5,048 nt of DNA from positions 1-5,048 of the forward strand of contig JAODNG010000261.1 in NCBI GenBank assembly GCA_025465385.1, in the 5' to 3' direction. Under the pieces are notes generated by a model. That model had not been told where the DNA came from and made no database searches. It was given only the letters and a program-made list of their open reading frames with translations. The first letter of the stretch is position 1; each line of letters opens with the position of its first letter. This document shows, piece after piece, positions 1 through 5,048 of this stretch. The position numbers were made by a program, and so were the translations under genes. Source of the DNA: Pseudonocardiales bacterium. Lineage in GTDB: Bacteria; Actinomycetota; Actinomycetes; Mycobacteriales; Pseudonocardiaceae.

Positions 1-136
1 TCCTTGTATTCGATTGCCACCCCAACACAAGGGCTGCGACCGTTCGGGTGCGATCTTTCGGGACCCCTGTGCCGTTGGCAGTAGGCGGCATTGATTAGGC
101 TGGCACAACACCACCTCACTACGTGGACCTTCCGAC

Positions 137-176
137 CGAAATTAGGTAGTCAGAGGCTGCTTTCTAGGTAATTTCG
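137..176. repeat. Imperfect inverted repeat with 8-base arms
   Basis: The arms CGAAATTA (137-144) and TAATTTCG (169-176) are perfect reverse complements. Just inside them, TAG (147-149) and CTA (164-166) can also pair across a two-base mismatch, leaving a loop of about 14 bases. The 7-mer CGACCGA also occurs as a direct repeat at 133-139 and 175-181. It could be a protein-binding site or a remnant of a mobile element end. No function can be assigned. Confidence 0.35.
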
Positions 177-328
177 ACCGAGTAGCCAGCGGGTCCAAAG
201 ACGGTTAGCGACCTCGATCGTCGAATCCCCCAAATCTCCGATTTTGCTCAGCAGGGCCGCGATTGAGAGGCGCCCTTATGGGCGGACTGTCGGATATTTT
301 CGATGCCGCCCAGCCGGATTCCCCTTGT

Positions 329-365
329 GAATACACGTAGTCGTCGGATACGACTACGTACATTC
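329..365 (-). terminator. Stable hairpin just downstream of aroC, possible terminator
   Basis: The arms 335-344 (ACGTAGTCGT) and 350-359 (ACGACTACGT) are a perfect 10-base inverted repeat around a 5-base loop (345-349). A further four pairs, GAAT (329-332) with ATTC (362-365), close the stem after a 2x2 internal mismatch. The hairpin begins 17 bases beyond the aroC stop, where a 3' end is expected. There is no U-tract on either strand, so it would be a tract-less terminator or an RNA-stabilising 3' stem. Being symmetric, it could act on both strands. Confidence 0.5.
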
Positions 366-381
366 CCGACCGTGCGTCGGG

Positions 382-1560
382 TCAGTGCAAGCGGGAGGCG
401 TCGAGGTAGGACCGGACATTGCGGACTGTCTCGGGCAAGGCGTCGCCGCCGAATTTCTCCAGCACGGCGTCGGCAAGCACGAGGGCGACCATTGCCTCGG
501 CTACCACACCCGCGGCGGGCACCGCGCAGACGTCGGAACGCTGGTTGATCGCGACGGCTGCCTCGCCGGTGGCGAGGTCCACTGTGGCTAGCGCGCGAGG
601 CACCGTGGAGATCGGCTTCATCGCCACCCGGACCCGCAGCACCTCTCCATTGGTCATGCCGCCTTCCAGACCACCGGCCCGGTTAGTGCGCCGCACCACA
701 CCGTCGGGCCCAGGCAGCATCTCGTCGTGAGCAGCGCTGCCCCGTCGGCGCGCGGTGGCAAACCCGTCGCCGACCTCCACACCTTTCATCGCTTGGATGC
801 CCATCAGCGCGCCGGCCAGCCGGGCGTCCAACCGCCGGTCGGCGTGTACGAAGGAGCCCAACCCCACGGGGAGCCCATACGCCACGACCTCGACCACACC
901 GCCCAGCGTGTCACCGTCCTTTTTCGCCGCATCCACCTCGGCGATCATCGCGGCCGAGGCATCCCCCGTGAACGCGCGGACCGGACTGGAATCAATCCGC
1001 TCCAGGTCATCGGGTCCGGGCAGCACGTCCACCGGGGCGTCTACCTGTCCCAACGACACCACATGGGACAGCACTTCAACACCTAACGCCTGTCGCAGGA
1101 ACGACTTGGCCACGGTGCCGAGCGCGACCCGGGCAGCCGTCTCCCGGGCACTAGCCCGCTCCAGCACCGGCCGAGCGTCGTCAAAGCCGTACTTGGTCAT
1201 ACCGGCGAGGTCGGCGTGCCCGGGCCGGGGTCGGGTCAGCGGCGCGTTGCGAGATTGCGCCGCGAGCACGTTCGGATCCACCGGATCGGCCGCCATCACC
1301 GTCTCCCATTTGGGCCACTCCGTGTTGCCGATCCGGATCGCCACCGGGCCGCCCAACGTCCGGCCGTGCCGGATACCTCCGAGGAGATCGACCTCGTCGG
1401 CCTCGAACTTCATCCGGGCCCCACGCCCGTAACCGAGGCGGCGGCGGGTCAGCTCAGCCTGGATGTTCTTCGAGCTCACCTCGACTCCGGCGACCATCCC
1501 CTCCAGCACAGCCACCAGAGCGGGACCATGCGATTCCCCAGCAGTGATCCACCGCAACAT
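382..1560 (-). CDS. aroC: Chorismate synthase
   Basis: This enzyme catalyses the last shikimate-pathway step, the anti-1,4-elimination of phosphate from 5-enolpyruvylshikimate-3-phosphate to give chorismate, using reduced FMN in the cytoplasm. The 392-residue length is normal for the family (mycobacterial AroC is about 400). Visible hallmarks are GESHG (8-12, with His11), IRHGRTLGG (63-71), PRPGHAD (111-117, with His115), RASARETAARVA (135-146), DGDTLGG (215-221), NRAGGLEGGMTNG (293-305) and RSDVCAVPAAG (341-351, with Asp343). The two histidines and the aspartate match the known catalytic residues. The ATG at 1558-1560 starts exactly at the conserved MLRWITAGESHG, although no clear Shine-Dalgarno precedes it. 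A CACGAT hexamer 6 bases upstream could be a -10 element of a leaderless transcript, or the gene may be read from the permease 74 bases upstream. aroK and aroB do not follow it, unlike in mycobacteria. Confidence 0.97.
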   Translation of the reverse strand: MLRWITAGESHGPALVAVLEGMVAGVEVSSKNIQAELTRRRLGYGRGARMKFEADEVDLLGGIRHGRTLGGPVAIRIGNTEWPKWETVMAADPVDPNVLAAQSRNAPLTRPRPGHADLAGMTKYGFDDARPVLERASARETAARVALGTVAKSFLRQALGVEVLSHVVSLGQVDAPVDVLPGPDDLERIDSSPVRAFTGDASAAMIAEVDAAKKDGDTLGGVVEVVAYGLPVGLGSFVHADRRLDARLAGALMGIQAMKGVEVGDGFATARRRGSAAHDEMLPGPDGVVRRTNRAGGLEGGMTNGEVLRVRVAMKPISTVPRALATVDLATGEAAVAINQRSDVCAVPAAGVVAEAMVALVLADAVLEKFGGDALPETVRNVRSYLDASRLH

Positions 1561-1634
1561 GGCGCCATCGTGCCACGCGCCCTCGTCCCCGACGTTGCCC
1601 CATCGCCTACCGGGATCCGTCGTGAGTTGCGGTG

Positions 1635-3161
1635 TCAGGCCTCAGCGACGGCGGTCACGGCCGCCGACCTGGGCGCACCGCGCAGCGCCCGATACACCGC
1701 CGCGCCAACCACCACCAACGCGGCCACGAACAGCAGCGCGAGATACTGCAGCACCCAGCTGGTTCCCGCCGGGTCGTACACCGCCTGCCGTGGCCACGCG
1801 ATGTTCACCATCATCGCCACGCCGTAGGCCACCGCGAACAGGTTCACCGCCAGCCCCCAGCGGCCGAGCGAAAAACCGCCCGGTCGCTTCGGCGGCAGGC
1901 GCCGACCCAGCCGGGCACCCAAGGCCGGCACCGTAACCAACAGGTACGCCAGGTACACGATCACCACCGAGGTGCTTGTGACTGCAGCGAACGCCGCCGG
2001 ATTACCTAGGTTGATCAGCAGTACACCGATCGCAAGTACTCCCACCGCGATACCGGTGAAAATCGGCGTTCCGGTCCCCGGGCTGACCCGGGCCAGCAAC
2101 CGCCCGCCGGGGAGCCGGCCATCGCGCGCCATGCTGAACATCACCCGCGACGCCGAATTCTGGATCGCCAGACACGCGGACACGATCGAGATCGCGACCA
2201 CCGCGAGCAGCGCCCGACCGAGCGTGGAATTCAGCTGGCTGGTGATGACGTAGGCGATGCCGCCGGTGGACAGCTGACCGTCGGTCAGCGACGGCGCCGC
2301 CATCAGCGCAGCCACGATCATGAACCCGCCACCGACGAAGGAGACCAGCAGCGCACGCAGGATCGCCGACGGCACCACACGCCGTGGCGCCGCCGTCTCC
2401 TCGGACAGCTCCGCAGCGCTGTCAAAGCCGTACATCACATAGGCCGCCATGAGCGTGGAGGCGAGAAAGGCGTACAGGTAGGGACTATTACCGGACACGT
2501 TGAGCGTCTTGGTGACAATCCCGGGACCACGTTGCGCATGGCCGAAGAGCAACACCAGCAGCAGTACCACACCAACCAGCTCGCAGGTCACACCGATCCC
2601 GTTGATCAATGCCATGAATCGCACCCCGACGGCGCTGATCACTGTGGCGAGCGCGATGAGCACCGAGCCCAGCAGGATCCCGTTGGCCGCGCCGGACGCT
2701 GAGGTGATCGACGGGTCGCTGCCGACGATCTGGAATCCTGACCACACCGCGGGCAGCACCGCCTGCAGCGCGATGCCGATGGCGGCCACGCTGACGACGT
2801 AACCGATCATCATGGCCCAGCCGGCGAACCAACCGACGGTCTCCCCCGCTAGCCGGCGCGACCACTGATAGATGCATCCGGCCAGCGGCCAGCTCGCCGC
2901 CAGCTCAGCGAAGACCAGCGCCACGCACAACTGGCCGGCGAACACCAGCGGCCAGGTCCAGAAGAACGCCGGGCCGCCGAAGGAGTACCCCAGCGCGAAG
3001 AGCTGGAACACGGTGGTGAGGATCGAGACGAAGGAGAACCCCGCGGCGAAGGAGGAGAAGGCGCCGAGCCTGCGGTGCAGCTCCTGCCGGTAGCCGATGC
3101 TGCGCAGATCGTCGGCGTCCGGGCCGCCGGTCGAGCTCGTGAGGAGAGTCGGAGTATTCAT
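1635..3161 (-). CDS. APC-superfamily permease, candidate guanidinium transporter
   Basis: This is a 508-residue integral membrane protein with about 12 hydrophobic segments, near residues 35-55, 65-90, 108-135, 160-180, 183-206, 228-250, 265-290, 314-335, 366-388, 390-412, 435-455 and 468-492. The N-terminal part (GYRQELHRRLG, 23-33, leading into the first helix) and the GFDSAAELSEET motif (245-256) are typical of the amino acid/choline (ACT, GABA-permease-like) branch of the APC superfamily, which carries cationic amines and amino acids. The start ATG (3159-3161) shares its last bases with the stop of the upstream hydrolase (ATGA), with a weak AAAGG about 9 bases before it. A longer frame reaching to 3368 lies inside the hydrolase gene and is not a plausible start. 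Family membership is clear. The guanidinium substrate is inferred only from coupling to a riboswitch-controlled guanidine hydrolase; an amino acid, choline or polyamine remains possible. Confidence 0.9.
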   Translation of the reverse strand: MNTPTLLTSSTGGPDADDLRSIGYRQELHRRLGAFSSFAAGFSFVSILTTVFQLFALGYSFGGPAFFWTWPLVFAGQLCVALVFAELAASWPLAGCIYQWSRRLAGETVGWFAGWAMMIGYVVSVAAIGIALQAVLPAVWSGFQIVGSDPSITSASGAANGILLGSVLIALATVISAVGVRFMALINGIGVTCELVGVVLLLVLLFGHAQRGPGIVTKTLNVSGNSPYLYAFLASTLMAAYVMYGFDSAAELSEETAAPRRVVPSAILRALLVSFVGGGFMIVAALMAAPSLTDGQLSTGGIAYVITSQLNSTLGRALLAVVAISIVSACLAIQNSASRVMFSMARDGRLPGGRLLARVSPGTGTPIFTGIAVGVLAIGVLLINLGNPAAFAAVTSTSVVIVYLAYLLVTVPALGARLGRRLPPKRPGGFSLGRWGLAVNLFAVAYGVAMMVNIAWPRQAVYDPAGTSWVLQYLALLFVAALVVVGAAVYRALRGAPRSAAVTAVAEA

Positions 3162-4276
3162 GAAGCCGCCTTTCGTGGCAGGTGACCGGCGCGTACCAAA
3201 CAGCCGAGGGTGTCGCAGATGACCCGGGTCGCGATGAGCGCCGTGATTTCGGCGTTGTCGTAGGGCGGGGAGCACTCCACGACTTCGATTCCCGCCAGCG
3301 GACGCGCGGCGACGAGCTGGATGAACTTCAGCACCTCGCGGGGTAGGAAGCCGCCAGGCTCGGGCCATCCCGTGCCTGGGACGAATGCGGCGTCGAGGCA
3401 GTCGACATCGAAGGACAGCCAGACGGCGTCAGTGCCGTCCCATGCGACGTCCAGGGCACGCTGCGCGGCTTCCTCGATGCCCATCTCGACGCAGTCGGTG
3501 ACGGTCATGATCGTCGTGCCGCGCTCCCGGCCGACTTGCACCCCGGGCCGTGGCGCCTGCCAACCGCCTATACCGATCTGCACCAGATTCTGCGGCGGCA
3601 CGTTGGGGATGTCCGTGGCGTGAAACCATGGGGTGGTGTGCATGCGCTCGTCGAGGTCGGTTTCCTGGGTGTCGACGTGGCGATCGAAGTGGATGATGCC
3701 GAGCTTGCCGCCATCTAGGTGTTCCGCGACTGCACGGGTGGTCGGGTAGCCGATGGAGTGGTCGCCACCCAATACGACCGGAAAGGCGCCGGAGGAGAAG
3801 ACGTGCCCGACCGCTTTCGAGATCTGGTCGAAGGTCTTCTCGATGTTGCCCGGAATGGTGAAAACGTCGCCAAGATCGGCAATGGTAATGGATTCCCGCA
3901 GGTCGACACCGAGCTCGAAGCTGTACGGCCCGTATAGCGCGGAGATCTTGCGGATGCCCTGGGGACCGAAGCGGGTTCCGGACCGATACGTGGTACCCCC
4001 GTCGAAGGGTGCGCCGAGCACCGCCACGTCGTATTCGCCGCAGCGCCGGACGTCTTCAACGTAAGGAGCCTTGAGGAAGGTGTTGATGCCGGCGAAATGC
4101 GGCAACTCGCCACGAGAGAAGGTGGGAATCCGTCGGTCGACGATCGAGTCAGCGCCTTGCAGACCCAATTCAAGGCCCCGAGTGATTTCCTGCTGCCATT
4201 TCGTCGTCGGCAGCGCTGCTTCCGCCTCGACGGCGTATCGTGCCTCCGGGCCGTAGTTGTTGTGCAGCTCGTCCAC
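3158..4276 (-). CDS. gdmH: Ureohydrolase, probable Ni-dependent guanidine hydrolase
   Basis: This is a 372-residue arginase/agmatinase-fold enzyme. Metal-site motifs are GGDHS (170-174, His173), FDRHVDTQ (197-204, with Asp198, His200, Asp202) and SFDVDCLD (288-295, with Asp290, Asp292), followed by VPGTGWPEPGG (299-309). Ordinary agmatinases have FDAHxD and GTGTPEPGG at these places; Arg199 and Trp304, together with a roughly 80-residue N-terminal extension over E. coli SpeB (306 residues), match cyanobacterial Sll1077 as I recall it. Sll1077 is the experimentally shown nickel guanidine hydrolase, which makes urea and ammonium. The guanidine-I riboswitch immediately upstream supports this strongly. 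The GTG start at 4274-4276 was chosen because GGAGG (4283-4287) lies 6 bases before it; a frame-extending GTG at 4379-4381 would put 35 codons inside the aptamer. The gene overlaps the permease by four bases. Databases would probably label it agmatinase (speB). Confidence 0.85.
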   Translation of the reverse strand: MDELHNNYGPEARYAVEAEAALPTTKWQQEITRGLELGLQGADSIVDRRIPTFSRGELPHFAGINTFLKAPYVEDVRRCGEYDVAVLGAPFDGGTTYRSGTRFGPQGIRKISALYGPYSFELGVDLRESITIADLGDVFTIPGNIEKTFDQISKAVGHVFSSGAFPVVLGGDHSIGYPTTRAVAEHLDGGKLGIIHFDRHVDTQETDLDERMHTTPWFHATDIPNVPPQNLVQIGIGGWQAPRPGVQVGRERGTTIMTVTDCVEMGIEEAAQRALDVAWDGTDAVWLSFDVDCLDAAFVPGTGWPEPGGFLPREVLKFIQLVAARPLAGIEVVECSPPYDNAEITALIATRVICDTLGCLVRAGHLPRKAAS

Positions 4277-4282
4277 GGTGTG

Positions 4283-4287
4283 CCTCC
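4283..4287 (-). promoter_or_regulatory. Ribosome binding site fixing the hydrolase start
   Basis: GGAGG reads on the minus strand, six bases upstream of the GTG at 4274-4276. It is the only good Shine-Dalgarno near the 5' end of this gene and sets the start downstream of the riboswitch. The surrounding GCGGAGGCA can pair with upstream leader RNA (4306-4314), which suggests its access may be controlled. Confidence 0.75.
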
Positions 4288-4297
4288 GCGTCCACGG

Positions 4298-4322
4298 CGC
4301 CCGGCCGCGAGGCAGCCGGGCG
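4298..4322 (-). promoter_or_regulatory. GC-rich hairpin, likely riboswitch expression platform
   Basis: Between the aptamer and the ribosome binding site an 8-base perfect inverted repeat (4298-4305 with 4315-4322) flanks a 9-base loop. No U-tract follows, so it is not a classical intrinsic terminator. On the minus strand the loop reads TGCCTCGCG and is complementary to the Shine-Dalgarno region 4281-4290 over 9 pairs with one bulged G (4286). The stem and the anti-Shine-Dalgarno pairing probably exclude each other. I infer translational control; a tract-less terminator is the alternative. Confidence 0.5.
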
Positions 4323-4329
4323 TGGCTGA

Positions 4330-4423
4330 CCTCCCGGGCTTCTATCCCGCCGTGGAGCGGGCAGTGTCTGCCCGCCTGCACCTCTCGGTCCAGACTCGCT
4401 GCAGGCAGCGACGGAACCCTAGG
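4330..4423 (-). promoter_or_regulatory. Guanidine-I riboswitch aptamer (ykkC class)
   Basis: Read on the minus strand, the leader contains the conserved blocks of the ykkC/guanidine-I aptamer in the right order. These are CTAGGGTTCCG (4422-4412), a perfect 6-bp hairpin (4396-4401 with 4406-4411), the GG(A)CCGAGAG block (about 4392-4382), a second perfect 6-bp hairpin (4358-4363 with 4369-4374), and ACGGCGGGATAGAAGCCCGG with the closing GAGG (4353-4330). This RNA class binds free guanidinium and turns expression on. It lies 53 bases upstream of the hydrolase start on the same strand, so it controls the hydrolase and the coupled permease. The match to the remembered consensus is close enough that another riboswitch class is unlikely; the ykkC subtype 2 RNAs for ppGpp or PRPP lack the matching 3' block and usually sit before other genes. 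Confidence 0.93.
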
Positions 4424-4691
4424 TGCGCCTCACCCACACGAGTGAGTCACAACTATCACACGGCATGGCTATGACAAGCATGTAACCACGGAGTTGCGGT
4501 CACATCACCTGTCAGCTGGTACTGACGGTCTCCGCTCGGGCAATTGGCAACGCACCGGGAGACAAGAGGTATCTCGCTCGTTGCAACATCCCCGCCGGCA
4601 GGGTAGCTGCACGGCTAGCCCGACTCTCAGTAGATAGCAGCCGTCGTCGGTCAATGGTCAGTCCGCAAGCGACCGACCAGGAGGGGCCATC
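4424..4691. other. Intergenic region between divergent units
   Basis: About 270 bases separate the riboswitch from the first plus-strand start codon, with no convincing reading frame. It holds several small inverted repeats: GTCAG/CTGAC (4511-4526), GTCTCC...CGG paired with CCG-GGAGAC (4528-4563), GGGTAGC with GCTAgCCC (4601-4621), and GTCGGTC/GACCGAC (4646-4677). The last ends one base before the AGGAGG of the next gene and could be an operator or a leader stem. In GC-rich DNA short repeats like these arise by chance, so none is claimed as functional. Confidence 0.4.
4452..4477 (-). promoter_or_regulatory. Possible promoter of the guanidine operon
   Basis: On the minus strand TTGTCA (4472-4477) resembles a -35 element and GATAGT (4452-4457), preceded by TGT as in an extended -10, resembles a -10 element. 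The spacer is 14 bases, shorter than usual. Transcription would begin near 4445, about 22 bases before the aptamer, which is a sensible position. This is a pattern match only. Confidence 0.3.
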
Positions 4692-4769
4692 ATGGCCTAT
4701 CCAGGTGACGGTCGGTTATCGGTGATCTACGTGCGGGGGTCGCGGTTCAGGTATCGACAGGGTGGTTGA
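4692..4769 (+). CDS. Short hypothetical protein, possibly 5' part of a frame-broken gene
   Basis: An ATG (4692-4694) follows a strong Shine-Dalgarno (AGGAGGGG, 4679-4686) at five bases, which is the best translation start on the plus strand in the window. The frame ends at TGA (4767-4769) after 25 residues (MAYPGDGRLSVIYVRG then SRFRYRQGG). The next frame (+1) is open from 4726 and continues as the 72-codon frame at 4762-4980, overlapping this one by eight bases. A one-base change anywhere in 4726-4767, for example in the G run 4735-4739, would join the two. It may be the start of one gene with a frameshift, or a real leader peptide. The product is not recognised. Confidence 0.4.
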   Translation: MAYPGDGRLSVIYVRGSRFRYRQGG

Positions 4770-4980
4770 CGACCCGTTCTACGGGTTCAACGAGGGTTCG
4801 GTCCATATCCGCGTCGATGGCGCCGGCGAGCCGCGGTTGCTCCAGTTCGAAAGTCCCTTGCTCCGGTTAATCACCGATGAGGGCTATCAGCTCCAAGTCC
4901 ACGGCGATCAACGTGCATACTGGCTCTCCGTGGTTCCGGGTGAGCGTGACGTTGTGCTGGCTGATCACGCCGCTGCCTGA
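4762..4980 (+). CDS. Hypothetical protein, probably lacks its true start and true end
   Basis: This 72-residue frame starts at a GTG with no good ribosome binding site, overlapping the end of the short frame at 4692. Residues 1-53 (for example FYGFNEGSVHIRVDG and LLQFESPLLRLI) look like a real small beta-rich globular protein with normal codon use. The family is not recognised. From about residue 54 on, the sequence coincides with what looks like the end of an insertion sequence beginning near 4922, and the last 16 bases overlap the transposase reading frame on the other strand. The C-terminal residues (SVVPGERDVVLADHAAA) are therefore probably encoded by the mobile element. Taken with 4692-4769, the likely reading is one small gene broken twice, by a frameshift and by an insertion. 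Confidence 0.4.
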   Translation: MVDDPFYGFNEGSVHIRVDGAGEPRLLQFESPLLRLITDEGYQLQVHGDQRAYWLSVVPGERDVVLADHAAA

Positions 4981-5048
4981 GCGATCGCGTGGGCCAGGAT
5001 ACGACGTTGGTAGTTGTCCTGGTTGGTGAAGCCGCAGCCGACGCGCTT
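4922..5048. mobile_element. Partial insertion sequence, ISL3-like, left end
   Basis: GGCTCTCCGTGGTTCCGGG at 4922-4940 resembles the GGCTCTTC-type terminal inverted repeats of ISL3-family elements. It lies 43 bases outside the stop codon of a transposase-like C-terminus that reads toward it, which is the expected arrangement. The other end and the target duplication (8 bases in this family) lie beyond the window, so the boundary is tentative. Confidence 0.4.
4965..5048 (-). CDS. Transposase, C-terminal fragment (ISL3 family likely), cut by window edge
   Basis: The minus strand is open from the right edge to TGA (4965-4967), giving 27 residues that contain RVGCGFTNQDNYQRRILAH. The pattern GF-x-N-x-x-NY-x-x-R-x-L is what ISL3-type DDE transposases typically carry at their extreme C-terminus. 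The catalytic core lies outside the window, so activity and completeness cannot be judged. It converges with, and overlaps by 16 bases, the hypothetical frame on the plus strand. Confidence 0.55.
   Translation of the reverse strand, partial: KRVGCGFTNQDNYQRRILAHAIAQAAA

Larger units (their letters stand above)
1..381. other. Intergenic region downstream of aroC, no convincing gene
   Basis: This stretch has stop codons in all plus-strand frames within about 30 codons and no ribosome binding site followed by a sustained reading frame. It looks less GC-rich than the genes to its right. A minus-strand frame is open from an ATG at 89-91 to the left edge (30 codons), but no Shine-Dalgarno precedes it and the peptide is not recognised. 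Two inverted repeats (137-176 and 329-365) are the only structure I can support. In mycobacteria aroC is usually followed closely by aroK and aroB; neither begins here. Confidence 0.6.

Noticed and set aside
1..91. Minus-strand frame open to the left edge from an ATG at 89-91
   Set aside because: Only 30 codons, no Shine-Dalgarno, unrecognised peptide and no resemblance to the AroK N-terminus; not supportable as a gene.
221..228. TCGAATCC resembling a tRNA T-loop
   Set aside because: The flanking bases do not form a T-stem and there is no acceptor, anticodon or D-arm around it on either strand.
755..1432. Long plus-strand open frame opposite aroC, with similar ones at 1216-1827 and 1632-2009
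   Set aside because: These are antisense shadows in GC-rich coding DNA, rich in Arg, Pro, Ser and Thr, with no ribosome binding sites and no recognisable domain.
1561..1634. Terminator between the permease and aroC
   Set aside because: No stable stem or T-tract is visible in this 74-base gap, so read-through into aroC cannot be excluded.
3162..3368. 69-residue N-terminal extension of the permease
   Set aside because: It lies wholly within the hydrolase coding region in another frame, is arginine-rich and not membrane-like. The ATG at 3161 begins a normal APC N-terminus.
3158..4276. Agmatinase (speB) as the product name
   Set aside because: The FDRHVDTQ and GTGWPEPGG motifs, the long N-terminus and the guanidine-I riboswitch all favour guanidine hydrolase; agmatinase stays as a fallback.
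4097..4474. Plus-strand open frame of 125 codons across the riboswitch
   Set aside because: It is antisense to the hydrolase and the aptamer; the frame is explained by their composition.

Overview
The window looks like chromosomal DNA of a high-GC actinobacterium, probably of the Mycobacteriales or a neighbouring order. The basis is the overall GC richness, the GTG start codons, the GC-ending codons, and an AroC protein that closely resembles the mycobacterial enzymes as I remember them. No species can be named from the sequence alone.

Layout, left to right. Positions 1-381 hold no convincing gene, only two inverted repeats; the one at 329-365 is a plausible 3' end signal for aroC. Positions 382-1560 (minus) encode chorismate synthase (aroC). 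Positions 1635-3161 (minus) encode a 12-helix APC-superfamily permease. Positions 3158-4276 (minus) encode an arginase/agmatinase-fold ureohydrolase whose active-site motifs match the recently recognised nickel-dependent guanidine hydrolases (GdmH) better than agmatinase. Positions 4330-4423 (minus strand) carry a near-consensus guanidine-I (ykkC) riboswitch aptamer. A GC-rich hairpin and a GGAGG ribosome binding site lie between it and the GTG start. Positions 4424-4691 are an intergenic region between divergent units, with a possible minus-strand promoter. From 4692 on the plus strand there is a short, apparently frame-broken hypothetical gene. The right edge (about 4922-5048) looks like the end of an insertion sequence of ISL3 type, with the C-terminus of its transposase on the minus strand.

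How it works together: the riboswitch, the hydrolase and the permease form a compact guanidine-responsive unit. Free guanidine would bind the leader RNA and allow expression of the hydrolase (guanidine + water to urea + ammonium). The permease start overlaps the hydrolase stop in an ATGA, so the two are translationally coupled; the permease is therefore a candidate guanidinium transporter. aroC follows 74 bases later on the same strand and may be read through from this operon or have its own promoter. The nickel-insertion proteins that GdmH is known to need, and urease or urea amidolyase, are not in the window.
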